A stretch of DNA of 6,823 bases from a bacterium (GCA_028869325.1 JAGWST010000465.1:1-6823); one strand, 5' to 3'. Shown: positions 1-6,495, counted from the first letter of the stretch. Numbers and translations are program-made. The notes: a model not told the origin generated them from the letters alone.

Positions 1-1
1 C

Positions 2-769
2 GAGGCGCAGCGCCGCTACCGTCAGCAAGCCGGCGGAAACTTCGACCAGTTCGACTTCGGCGGCGCCTCCCAAGGCGGCTCGGGTTTCTCGGACTTCTTC
101 GAGGAGTTCTTCGGACGCATGGGCGGCGGGGGGCGGCGGCGCACCGGCGGATTCAACTTCGCGCAGAAGGGCCACGACCTTGAAACCGGCGTCGAGCTGA
201 CCCTTCAAGAGGCGTACGACGGCGGCGGGAAGCACGTCTCGCTGCAGATCGAGGACGTCTGTCCGCGCTGCGGCGGGACTGGGACCGAGCGCGGGCGCCT
301 CTGCCCCAACTGCCACGGCACCGGGCGCGTGATCTCCATCCGCAAGTTCGAGGTCACCGTCCCGCGCGGCGTCCGCGACGGGCAGCGCATTCGTTTGGCC
401 GGGCAGGGCGGGGCCGGTACCGGCGGCGGAGTGAACGGCGACCTCTACCTGGTGGTCCACATCGTGGACGACGGGCGCTTCGAGCGCCGCGGCGACGACC
501 TGCAGGTCGAGCTTCCGGTCTCGATCTACGACCTGGTTCTTGGCGGCCACGTCAGCGTGCCCACGATGACCGGCGAGGTGACCATGACCCTTCCCGCCGG
601 CACACAGAACGGCTCGCGCCTACGCCTACAGGGCAAGGGCATGCCCACGCGCAACGGCAAGTTTGGCGACGAGTTCGTCCGCGTCGTCGGCAAGCTCCCC
701 ACCAATCTCTCCAAGCGCGAGCTCGAGCTCTTCGAGGAGCTCGCGGCGCTACGCGACACCAAACGCTAA
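2..769 (+). CDS. dnaJ: DnaJ/Hsp40 co-chaperone, 3' part, with a reduced (single-site) zinc finger
   Basis: Partial at the left edge: the reading frame is open from base 2 and the J domain lies mostly outside, leaving only its end (EAQRRYRQQAG). Hsp40 proteins deliver unfolded substrates to DnaK and stimulate its ATPase in the cytoplasm. In order the 255 visible residues show a Gly/Phe-rich linker (FDFGG, FSDFFEEFFG), the start of the C-terminal substrate-binding domain, a cysteine-rich insert, the rest of the beta-sandwich domains (DGQRIRLAGQG, NGDLYLVVHI, GSRLRLQGKGMP) and a short dimerisation tail. The insert has only two CxxCxGxG motifs, CPRCGGTG (bases 260-283) and CPNCHGTG (302-325), six residues apart; classical DnaJ has four. 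By flanking sequence these match motifs 1 and 4, which form zinc centre I, so centre II (motifs 2 and 3) is absent. An internal ATG at 119 is not the start. A CbpA-like or generic DnaJ name would also fit; the family call is firm. Confidence 0.93.
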   Translation, partial: EAQRRYRQQAGGNFDQFDFGGASQGGSGFSDFFEEFFGRMGGGGRRRTGGFNFAQKGHDLETGVELTLQEAYDGGGKHVSLQIEDVCPRCGGTGTERGRLCPNCHGTGRVISIRKFEVTVPRGVRDGQRIRLAGQGGAGTGGGVNGDLYLVVHIVDDGRFERRGDDLQVELPVSIYDLVLGGHVSVPTMTGEVTMTLPAGTQNGSRLRLQGKGMPTRNGKFGDEFVRVVGKLPTNLSKRELELFEELAALRDTKR

Positions 770-1862
770 ACGCACCGGCGTTTGGCGAGCGCTCGTCTCT
801 TTTGCCGGGCCTATCCTGCTGACCGCGCGCCCGCCTCAGTTGGAGACCCCGCTCTCCGTCTTCGACGAGAGCGACTTTACCCCGAACGACGCCTTCTTCG
901 TCCGCTGGCACCTCTCAGGCATCCCCGCGACCATCGACGGCAGGGCCTTTCGCGTCAAAGTGCACGGCATGGTCGCGCGCGAGCTCTCGCTCAGCGTCGA
1001 CGATCTGCGCAAGAGCTACGAGCCTGTCGAGATCGCGGCCGTCTGCCAGTGCTCCGGCAACAGCCGCGGCTTCTTCGATCCACGTGTCCCGGGCGGCCAG
1101 TGGGCGAACGGAGCGATGGGCAACGCTCGCTGGCGCGGGGCGCGCTTGGCCGACATCCTCAAAAGCGCCGCCCCCAGTGCCGGCGCCGTGCAGGTGCGCT
1201 TCAACGGCCTGGAAGTACCGGTATCGCCGTCGACACCCGACTTCGTCAAGGCGCTCGACTTTGACGTCGCCATGCAGCCCGAGGTCATCATCGCCTATCA
1301 GATGAACGGCGCCGACCTCCCGCTGCTCAACGGTTTCCCCGTGCGCCTGGTCGTTCCGGGCTACTTTGCGACCTATTGGGTCAAGATGCTCAACGACGTG
1401 GAAGTCATCGGCGAGCCCGATCAGAACTTCTGGATGAAGACGGCCTACCGCATTCCCTCCGTGAGCAACGGATGCATCGCCCCGGGCCAGCAGACGCCCA
1501 CCGAGCCGATCGGTAAGATGCGCGTGCGCTCGTTCATCACCAACCTCGCGAACGGCGCCCACGTCGCGCCGGGCAGCGTTCGCGTGCGGGGGATCGCCTT
1601 CGACGGCGGCAGCGGCATCGAGCGCGTCGCCTTCTCCAGCAACGGCGGCCAGAGCTGGACCCAGGCGCAATTGGGACGCGATGACGGGAGGTACAGCTTT
1701 CGCCGCTGGAGTGCCGCGTTCGGCGCGCGGCCGGGGCAGGCGTACCGCCTTGCCTCGCGGGCCGAGGCCGGGGACGGGTCCGTGCAGCCCGCCACGGCGT
1801 GCTGGAACCCCAGCGGCTACCTGCGCAACATCGTCGAGACCGTCACCGTCAACGCGAGCTAG
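663..1862 (+). CDS. sorA: SorA-like sulfite dehydrogenase, molybdenum-cofactor subunit (start unresolved)
   Basis: Sulfite oxidase-family enzyme that should oxidise sulfite to sulfate at a molybdopterin centre and pass electrons to the cytochrome encoded next. Seen: the N-terminal family signature (TARPPQLETP, TPNDAFFVRWHLSGIP) with the Arg (903-905) and His (909-911) expected near the active site; VCQCSGNSRGFF with the probable Mo-ligand Cys at 1050-1052; GAMGNARWRG; VPGYFATYWVKML with a candidate active-site Tyr at 1374-1376; FWMKTAYRIP; and a C-terminal immunoglobulin-like dimerisation domain (SSNGGQSW, ending WNPSGYLRN). These match SorA of Starkeya novella as I remember it. The only ATG, GTG or TTG codon upstream of the conserved core is TTG 663, which lies out of frame inside dnaJ and adds a Ser-rich, unlikely N-terminus. 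The next, TTG 840, would cut into the conserved TARPPQLETP block. No Tat signal peptide is visible, although relatives are exported by Tat. The gene ends 13 bases before the cytochrome. Family certain, 5' end uncertain. Confidence 0.88.
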   Translation: MATSSSASSASSPPISPSASSSSSRSSRRYATPNAKRTGVWRALVSFAGPILLTARPPQLETPLSVFDESDFTPNDAFFVRWHLSGIPATIDGRAFRVKVHGMVARELSLSVDDLRKSYEPVEIAAVCQCSGNSRGFFDPRVPGGQWANGAMGNARWRGARLADILKSAAPSAGAVQVRFNGLEVPVSPSTPDFVKALDFDVAMQPEVIIAYQMNGADLPLLNGFPVRLVVPGYFATYWVKMLNDVEVIGEPDQNFWMKTAYRIPSVSNGCIAPGQQTPTEPIGKMRVRSFITNLANGAHVAPGSVRVRGIAFDGGSGIERVAFSSNGGQSWTQAQLGRDDGRYSFRRWSAAFGARPGQAYRLASRAEAGDGSVQPATACWNPSGYLRNIVETVTVNAS

Positions 1863-1875
1863 AGGGGAGCGGAGC

Positions 1876-2220
1876 ATGCGCTGGACCTCGATCGTCGGAG
1901 CCGCTTTGCTGGCCGCCGCCGGCGGTCTGGGCGCCTGGGGTGCGGCGGCCGGCGGCGCGCAGAGCGACCCCAACGTCACGGTCAGCGTCACCTATCCCCC
2001 CGAGCGCCAGATGTTCAAGGACGGCGAGGGCGCGGGCCTTGCGCGGGCCAACTGCCAGATCTGCCATTCGTCGGACTACGTCTATACGCAGCCTCCGTTG
2101 ACGAAGGCGCAATGGGCGGCAGAGGTCACCAAGATGAAGCGCGTCTACGGCGCGAACATCCAGGACGGCGACGTCGACGCAATCGCTGCTTACTTGGTCA
2201 CCCAGAACGGCAGAGAATAG
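1876..2220 (+). CDS. sorB: SorB-like monohaem cytochrome c, electron acceptor of the sulfite dehydrogenase
   Basis: Protein of 114 residues with a Sec-type signal peptide: MRW, then a hydrophobic Ala/Gly/Leu stretch to about residue 28 and a likely cleavage site near GGAQS. A single haem-binding motif CQICH sits at residues 60-64 (two Cys thioether ligands, proximal His64); Met87 in KMKRVYG is the best candidate for the distal ligand. The C-terminal helix (DVDAIAAYLVTQNG) is typical of class I-like small cytochromes. In SorAB enzymes a cytochrome of this size takes electrons from the Mo subunit in the periplasm and hands them to a larger cytochrome c or an oxidase. The start ATG at 1876 has a good Shine-Dalgarno site (AGGGGAG, 1863-1869, six bases away), and the gap after sorA is 13 bases, so the two genes are surely co-transcribed. 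The partner assignment rests on this context and on general resemblance. Confidence 0.87.
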   Translation: MRWTSIVGAALLAAAGGLGAWGAAAGGAQSDPNVTVSVTYPPERQMFKDGEGAGLARANCQICHSSDYVYTQPPLTKAQWAAEVTKMKRVYGANIQDGDVDAIAAYLVTQNGRE

Positions 2221-2246
2221 GGCGTCTCCCGGAGGCCGGTCGGGAA

Positions 2247-2268
2247 ACCTTCGCCGCCCGGCGAAGGT
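2247..2268 (+). promoter_or_regulatory. Perfect 10-bp hairpin between sorB and the ABC exporter gene
   Basis: The left arm ACCTTCGCCG (2247-2256) and the right arm CGGCGAAGGT (2259-2268) are exact reverse complements around CC; in RNA this would more likely be nine pairs closing a GCCC tetraloop. The hairpin lies 26 bases after the sorB stop and 11 bases before the ABC start ATG. The right arm contains GAAGG (2263-2267), the only purine-rich sequence placed to act as the Shine-Dalgarno of that gene. Only a short TCTT follows, so it is a poor classical terminator. It could be a weak terminator or attenuator, an mRNA stabiliser for sorAB, or a structure that hides the ribosome-binding site. A weaker 5-bp hairpin (TCCCG 2227-2231 with CGGGA 2241-2245) lies just upstream. 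Confidence 0.55.
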
Positions 2269-2279
2269 CTTACATCGCG

Positions 2280-4106
2280 ATGATCGGCGGCTCCACTCCG
2301 ATGCACCTGATGTGGTCGTCGCAGTTCGACCCGAAGCGGCCGACGGCTGCCAAGGTCGACCTGCGTCGCATCCTGCGCTTCTTCGCGCCCTACTGGCGCC
2401 AGGAGGCCTTGGTGCTGCTATGCATTCTGATCACCAGCGCACTGGGCCAACTCCCCCCGCTCTTCACCAAATGGATCATCGACGGGGCGATCGCCGGCAA
2501 GAGCGTTCACGGCCTGATCGTCGACGCAGGCGGCATGGCCGTCTCCGCAATCGCGGCCAGCGCTATCGGTGCCTGGCAAGGCTATCTCAACGCCTTCGTC
2601 GGCGAAGCCATCATGCGCGACATGCGCGACCGTTTGGTGCAGCATCTGCACACGATGTCGCTGGCGTTCTTCACCTCGACGAAGACCGGCGAGATCATGA
2701 ACCGCGTCTCCAGCGACGTCGATGCCGTCGACAACGTGGTAACCGGCACGCTAGTCACCATCGCCACCAACGTGGCCGTCATTTTGACCACGCTGGTTGC
2801 GATCTTCCTCTTGGATTGGCGGCTGGCGCTGCTCTCGCTGGCGGTGGTCCCGCTGATGGTCGTCCCGCTGCGCCCCGTCGGCCGCTCGATGTACGCGATC
2901 CGCAAGCGCACGCGCGAGCAGCGCGATCGCATCGAAAGCCTGATCCAGGAGACGCTCACGCTCTCGGGGATCACGCTGATCAAGTCGTTCGTGCGCGAGC
3001 GCGAAGAGGCCAAGCGATTCCACGAAGCCGGTACCGATCTGATGAACTTGGAGATCTCGCTGGCGATGGTGGGCCGCTGGTTCGTGGCGTTGGTCGGCGC
3101 GATGGTCGTGGTCGGGCCTGCCATCGTCTGGTTCGGCGGCGGCTGGCTCGCCGTCAAGCAGGGCCTGGGCGTCGGCACCATCGTCGCCTTTGTCGCCTAC
3201 TTAGGGCGTCTCTACGGCCCGGCGGCGGCACTGGTCGGCGTGCAGGTGCAGCTGGTCAGCGCACTGGCCGTCTTCGAGCGCATCTTCGACTACCTCGACA
3301 TGGTGCCGGAGGCTCCGCAGCGGCCCGACGCCGTCCGCCTCGGCTCGGCGCGCGGCGCGATCGCCTTCGAGAGCGTCGCCTTCGGCTATAGCGCGCAGCG
3401 CCGCGCGCTACGCGACGTCTCGTTGCGCGTGGAGCCCGGGCAGCTCGCGGCCTTCGTCGGACCCAGCGGCGCCGGCAAGACCACAATCCTGCAACTCGTC
3501 CCGCGCTTCTACGATCCGCAGCAGGGCCGCGTCACGCTCGATGGGTACGACCTGCGCGACCTGCGCTTGGAGTCGCTGCGCCGCAACATCGGCATCGTGA
3601 CGCAGGAGACCTATCTCTTCCACGCGACGGTCGCCGAGAATCTCCGCTACGGGCGCCCCGACGCCGGCGAGGCCGACCTGATCGCAGCCTGCAAGGCCGC
3701 CAACATCTACGGGCTGGTGGAGAGCCTACCCGATGGCCTTCAGACGGTGGTCGGGGAGCGCGGCCACAAGCTCTCCGGCGGCGAGCGCCAGCGTCTGGCG
3801 ATCGCACGCGTGCTGCTCAAGGATCCATGCATCCTGATCCTCGACGAGGCTACAAGCTCGCTCGACTCGAGCTCGGAACGATTGATCCAGGATGCGCTGG
3901 AGCCGCTGATGCGCGGGCGCACGAGCCTCGTGATCGCGCACCGGCTCTCGACGATCCTGCGAGCCGATGTGATCTTCGTGGTGGACGGCGGGCGCATCGT
4001 CGAGTCCGGAAGCCACGACGAGCTCTTGGCTCGCGCGGGCCTCTACGCCACGCTCTACCACCAGCAGTTCCGCGACCTCGATGAGGCTCGAAACGTGATC
4101 GGCTAG
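2280..4106 (+). CDS. ABC-type exporter, half transporter (fused membrane and ATPase domains)
   Basis: Inner-membrane type IV ABC exporter of the MsbA/BmrA type, 608 residues and full length, expected to act as a homodimer. Residues 40-320 hold six predicted transmembrane helices with the type-1 TMD signature (FFTSTKTGEIMNRVSSDVDAV). The nucleotide-binding domain follows: A-loop Tyr in FGYSAQ, Walker A GPSGAGKTT (394-402), Q-loop Gln442 in IVTQET, signature LSGGERQRLAIAR (from 498), Walker B ILILDE (518-523, catalytic Glu523), D-loop SSLD and H-loop His554 in IAHRLST. All catalytic residues are present. Start chosen as ATG 2280, preceded at 12 bases by GAAGG, which lies in a hairpin; ATG 2301 and ATG 2310 are in frame and would only shorten the N-terminal tail. 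The frame is open further upstream, but that part overlaps sorB and is not protein-like. The substrate cannot be told from sequence; lipids or hydrophobic compounds are usual for the family. The neighbours give no clue, and a functional link to sorAB is not implied. Confidence 0.92.
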   Translation: MIGGSTPMHLMWSSQFDPKRPTAAKVDLRRILRFFAPYWRQEALVLLCILITSALGQLPPLFTKWIIDGAIAGKSVHGLIVDAGGMAVSAIAASAIGAWQGYLNAFVGEAIMRDMRDRLVQHLHTMSLAFFTSTKTGEIMNRVSSDVDAVDNVVTGTLVTIATNVAVILTTLVAIFLLDWRLALLSLAVVPLMVVPLRPVGRSMYAIRKRTREQRDRIESLIQETLTLSGITLIKSFVREREEAKRFHEAGTDLMNLEISLAMVGRWFVALVGAMVVVGPAIVWFGGGWLAVKQGLGVGTIVAFVAYLGRLYGPAAALVGVQVQLVSALAVFERIFDYLDMVPEAPQRPDAVRLGSARGAIAFESVAFGYSAQRRALRDVSLRVEPGQLAAFVGPSGAGKTTILQLVPRFYDPQQGRVTLDGYDLRDLRLESLRRNIGIVTQETYLFHATVAENLRYGRPDAGEADLIAACKAANIYGLVESLPDGLQTVVGERGHKLSGGERQRLAIARVLLKDPCILILDEATSSLDSSSERLIQDALEPLMRGRTSLVIAHRLSTILRADVIFVVDGGRIVESGSHDELLARAGLYATLYHQQFRDLDEARNVIG

Positions 4107-4132
4107 AGGAGGCGGCGCGCTAGAGAGCCGGG

Positions 4133-5440
4133 TCATGGCGAGTCCACCACCGAGAAGTCGGTGATCTTGATCTGGTTCAGCGTCGCTAGATCGGAGGCGG
4201 AGAACGGGTCGGGAGCGCCATACGTCGCCGAGAGCGCGTACTCTACGGCGTCGCAGCAGCCGGTATCGGCAACGATGGCGCCGTAGGTCTGCAGAGCGCG
4301 CGCGACGATCTGCGCCTGCGGTGCAAGACTCGAGACCGGGTAGTCGGCGCGCAGGCGCAGGCGCGCGCCAAGCGGCAGCGCCGTCGATGCTTCGGAGGCA
4401 GGACCCTTGTAGGGCACCGCGTCTCCGCTCAGAGGCGCGGGAGGCATGCCCACGGTCGCAGAGAGCGTTCCGTAGATGGCATTGAAGTAGAGCGCGTGCG
4501 CAATGACGCCGGCCGCAATCTCTTCGGGTCTCACCAATCCCGGCCACATGGGTATTGCGGCCGCCGTCGGCCCCTGGCCCGCGATCGGCTGCATCATCGG
4601 CTGCGAGAGGCTCCACTCGCCGCCGCTGTAGGCGGAGAGCACGCCGCCGGAGTAGGACGTGTTGTACGTCTCGTAGAGGATGCAGTGTGACGTATCCAGC
4701 ACGAAGGCATGCGCGTCACTCACCGACTCGATCCTGAACGACGAGAGCCAGGGAATAGAGGCGGGCAGCGGATCGGCGGTGCTGCGCGTCGGTACGAGCG
4801 GCGTCGAGGCCGTCGCGACGTTGAGGTACTCGGCGGTAGGCGTCCACATATTCAAGCCGCCGGTGTCGCCGGCATCCACGGTCGCCTTGATGTAGGCCGC
4901 GCTGTTCGGATCAACCGGAGCAGCCGTGACGACCCTGTTGTAGTAGTCGGTCGTTGGAAAGACTTGGCAGCCCGCGTACACATTGCCACCGGCGGGCGGC
5001 GGCGTCGGGGACGGCGTTCGCACGGGCGTCGGAGCTGGCGACGGCGTTCGCACCGGTGTCGGCGTTGGTGAGGGCGTTTGAACTGGCGTCGGCGTCGCCG
5101 AGGGCGGTGTTGGAGTCCCCGGGATCACCGGTGTCGGCGTTGGTGACGGCGTTTGTACCGGCGTCGGCGTGGCCGAGGGCGGTGTGGGAGTCCCCGAGGT
5201 CACCGGAGTCGGCGTAGGGTCTGGGTGGTGGTGCGGATGCGATTTCGCGACGGGCGACTGCACGGGCGAAGCGGTTGCGCTTGGTGCGGGCGTGCTGGCG
5301 GGCGGGCCGCCTTTGCCGCTGACTTGCGCGGCTCCCGTGCCGTTGACCGGCGGCAACGTTCCTCCGCCCCCTCCGCCGCCGCCACAGCCGGCCAGCGCAG
5401 GCAATACGAAGCCAGCGAGCACCCAAGCCAGGGTTCGCAT
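4133..5440 (-). CDS. Secreted lipoprotein with Pro/Thr-rich repeat linker and uncharacterised conserved C-terminal domain
   Basis: Protein of 435 residues. A short lipoprotein signal peptide ends in the lipobox LAGC, with Cys19 the acylation site, followed by eight glycines. Residues 45-150 are a low-complexity Pro/Thr/Ser linker (TPTPV, TPSPT units, plus HPHHHPD at 68-74) that probably spans the envelope or a surface layer. Residues 152-435 form a folded domain of unknown activity with the blocks [62 protein letters not shown] and [13 protein letters not shown]. From memory the same ordered blocks occur in many uncharacterised secreted bacterial proteins; I cannot name the family. Polar residues in SDAH (241-244), CxLYE and ADTG are the best candidates for an active or binding site. 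ATG 5438-5440 has an upstream GAGGAG (5453-5458, 12 bases). The gene ends 26 bases from the convergent ABC gene, with no clear terminator between them. Confidence 0.85.
   Translation of the reverse strand: MRTLAWVLAGFVLPALAGCGGGGGGGGTLPPVNGTGAAQVSGKGGPPASTPAPSATASPVQSPVAKSHPHHHPDPTPTPVTSGTPTPPSATPTPVQTPSPTPTPVIPGTPTPPSATPTPVQTPSPTPTPVRTPSPAPTPVRTPSPTPPPAGGNVYAGCQVFPTTDYYNRVVTAAPVDPNSAAYIKATVDAGDTGGLNMWTPTAEYLNVATASTPLVPTRSTADPLPASIPWLSSFRIESVSDAHAFVLDTSHCILYETYNTSYSGGVLSAYSGGEWSLSQPMMQPIAGQGPTAAAIPMWPGLVRPEEIAAGVIAHALYFNAIYGTLSATVGMPPAPLSGDAVPYKGPASEASTALPLGARLRLRADYPVSSLAPQAQIVARALQTYGAIVADTGCCDAVEYALSATYGAPDPFSASDLATLNQIKITDFSVVDSP
5001..5220. repeat. Tandem repeats encoding the Pro/Thr linker of the lipoprotein
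   Basis: A 75-bp unit occurs twice head to tail, at 5061-5135 and 5136-5210, with 67 of 75 bases identical. Six of the eight differences fall at third codon positions and are silent; the other two change Thr-Ser to Ile-Pro. Next to them are shorter units of 30 bp (5016-5045, 5046-5075) encoding RTPSPxPTPV, sharing the same core. All unit lengths are multiples of three, so copy-number change keeps the reading frame. The repeats lie inside the lipoprotein gene and have no spacer structure. Confidence 0.85.
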
Positions 5441-5518
5441 CGATCCACCGATCTCCTCAGATTCACAGCGCCGTTCGTGGGGGATGGGCGCCGTGGTGCA
5501 GTGCGCCGCGTGCCTACG

Positions 5519-5530
5519 CGCGTCGACGCG
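5519..5530. promoter_or_regulatory. 12-bp perfect palindrome upstream of the lipoprotein gene
   Basis: CGCGTCGACGCG reads the same on both strands. It lies 79 bases upstream of the lipoprotein start codon in the 188-base gap, next to AT-richer sequence (minus-strand GATAGTGTAGTTAC, about 5531-5545) that is the least GC-rich part of the gap and could hold a promoter -10 region. A regulator-binding site is possible, but in GC-rich DNA a 12-bp palindrome of CG steps may occur by chance. No convincing -35 element was found. Confidence 0.25.
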
Positions 5531-5583
5531 TAACTACACTATCGATGCACGAGCTCGCGAATCTGAGCGGAAATCGTCGGCTT

Positions 5584-5598
5584 CGCACGAGTCGTGCG
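5584..5598. terminator. 7-bp inverted repeat downstream of the PEP mutase-like gene
   Basis: CGCACGA (5584-5590) and TCGTGCG (5592-5598) are exact reverse complements around one G. It begins about 30 bases after the stop codon (5629-5631) of the minus-strand PEP mutase-like gene. As RNA the central bases cannot all pair, giving a stem of about six pairs. No T-run follows on the minus strand, so intrinsic termination is doubtful; a protein-binding operator is the alternative. The core GCACGAG recurs nearby at about 5547. Confidence 0.25.
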
Positions 5599-5628
5599 CG
5601 CTGTCACGCGAGGAAGGTGAGCTCCTGC

Positions 5629-6495
5629 TTATCGTGCGCTCGTCTTGCCCGTCAGCACAAGCAAGTCGTTCATCTCGCCGTGCGAGATGATGCCGTTCGC
5701 GAAGCCGAACGTGCCCGATGAGCGCAGTTCCTCTGCTGCCCGGCGCACGGCGGTCAGCGCCGCGCGCGCAGCGGCGCCGCCTACGCTGATTCGCGCCACA
5801 CCCAAACGCTTCAACTCGCTCACCGGCGGCGTGGCGGAACCCGCCAATACGTTCAGCGGCCCCTGGACCGCCTTTGCCAATCGTCCGATCAACGCAGCCT
5901 CTGCGACTCCGGGCACGAAGAGCGAATCGGCGCCCGCTGCGCGGTACGCGTTTGCGCGGCGCACCGCCTCTTCGAACGCCGCCTCGCCCTTGCCGCCCCG
6001 CAAGTAGACGTCGGTGCGAGCGTTGATGACCAGATGCACGCCCGCCGTATCCGCGGCGGCTCGCGCCGCGCGAATGCGCTCCGTAGCCGCGTCGATGGGG
6101 AAGAGCCCCGCGTCGCGAGCGGGCGCTGCGTCCTCCAGGTTGATGCCGACCGCGCCGGCGGCAAGCGCTGCGCGCGCGGACTCGGCCGCATCCTCGGGGC
6201 GCGCGCCGTAGCCGGCCTCCATGTCCGCGCTAACCGGTACGGCAACGTGCGCGACGATGCGCGCCACCGCATCCGCCATCTCCTCGCGCGAGATCGCCTC
6301 GCCATCCGGATAGCCCAGCGCGTTCGCCACCCCGGAGCTGGTCGTCGCCAGGGCGGGAAAGCCGGCCGCCTCCACGACGCGGGCGCTGCCGGCATCCCAA
6401 ACGTTGCAGAGAATCAGCGGCTCGGAACCGGTATGGAGAGCGAGAAAGGACTGCGCCTTCGCGCGTAGCGTTTCGAGATCGCGCGCTTGCTTCAT
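5629..6495 (-). CDS. Isocitrate lyase/PEP mutase-superfamily enzyme lacking the lyase cysteine loop
   Basis: Cytoplasmic alpha/beta-barrel protein of 288 residues, the normal length of the short members of this superfamily, which make or break C-C or P-C bonds of 2-oxo acids with Mg2+. Visible blocks: ILCNVWDAGSARVVEAAGFPA (residues 28-48), TTSSG (51-55), SADMEAGYG (89-97, Asp91 and Glu93 as probable Mg2+ ligands), GINLEDAA (117-124, Glu121), INARTD (157-162, Arg160) and GADSLFVPGV (188-197). The gating loop carrying the catalytic Cys of isocitrate and methylisocitrate lyases (KKCGH or KRCGH) should follow the LED block; here the sequence is PARDAGLFP, with no Cys. It is therefore unlikely to be a true isocitrate or 2-methylisocitrate lyase; oxaloacetate decarboxylase-like or another 2-oxo acid activity is more plausible, but the substrate is unknown. 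The start ATG (6493-6495) is seven bases past the stop of the upstream small membrane protein gene and has only a weak, distant GGGAAG, which suggests translational coupling. Confidence 0.9.
   Translation of the reverse strand: MKQARDLETLRAKAQSFLALHTGSEPLILCNVWDAGSARVVEAAGFPALATTSSGVANALGYPDGEAISREEMADAVARIVAHVAVPVSADMEAGYGARPEDAAESARAALAAGAVGINLEDAAPARDAGLFPIDAATERIRAARAAADTAGVHLVINARTDVYLRGGKGEAAFEEAVRRANAYRAAGADSLFVPGVAEAALIGRLAKAVQGPLNVLAGSATPPVSELKRLGVARISVGGAAARAALTAVRRAAEELRSSGTFGFANGIISHGEMNDLLVLTGKTSAR

Noticed and set aside
840..842. TTG 840 as the start of sorA
   Set aside because: It would remove the conserved TARPPQ residues just upstream and has no Shine-Dalgarno site, so it was not chosen, although it cannot be ruled out.
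915..1991. Long minus-strand open frame (358 codons) opposite sorA
   Set aside because: It is a shadow of sorA produced by high third-position GC; it shows no domain motifs and its composition is Ala/Arg/Gly/Val-rich.
2112..2279. N-terminal extension of the ABC exporter upstream of ATG 2280
   Set aside because: This part of the open frame overlaps the 3' end of sorB and reads as Arg-rich out-of-frame sequence; exporter homology starts after 2280.
4101..4129. Possible terminator hairpin between the convergent ABC and lipoprotein genes (GGCT ... AGCC)
   Set aside because: Only four pairs with a long loop and no T-run on either strand.
3726..4616. Minus-strand open frame of 296 codons across the ABC 3' end and the lipoprotein
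   Set aside because: It overlaps two well supported genes in another frame, has no recognisable motif and no ribosome-binding site.
5016..5210. CRISPR-like array suspected from regularly spaced repeats
   Set aside because: The repeats are contiguous, in frame, and encode a Pro/Thr linker; there are no unique spacers.
5169..5690. Plus-strand open frame of 173 codons over the lipoprotein repeats and the intergenic gap
   Set aside because: Antisense reading of the Pro/Thr repeats gives Gly/Val-rich sequence, and the frame then crosses the gap with no conserved features.
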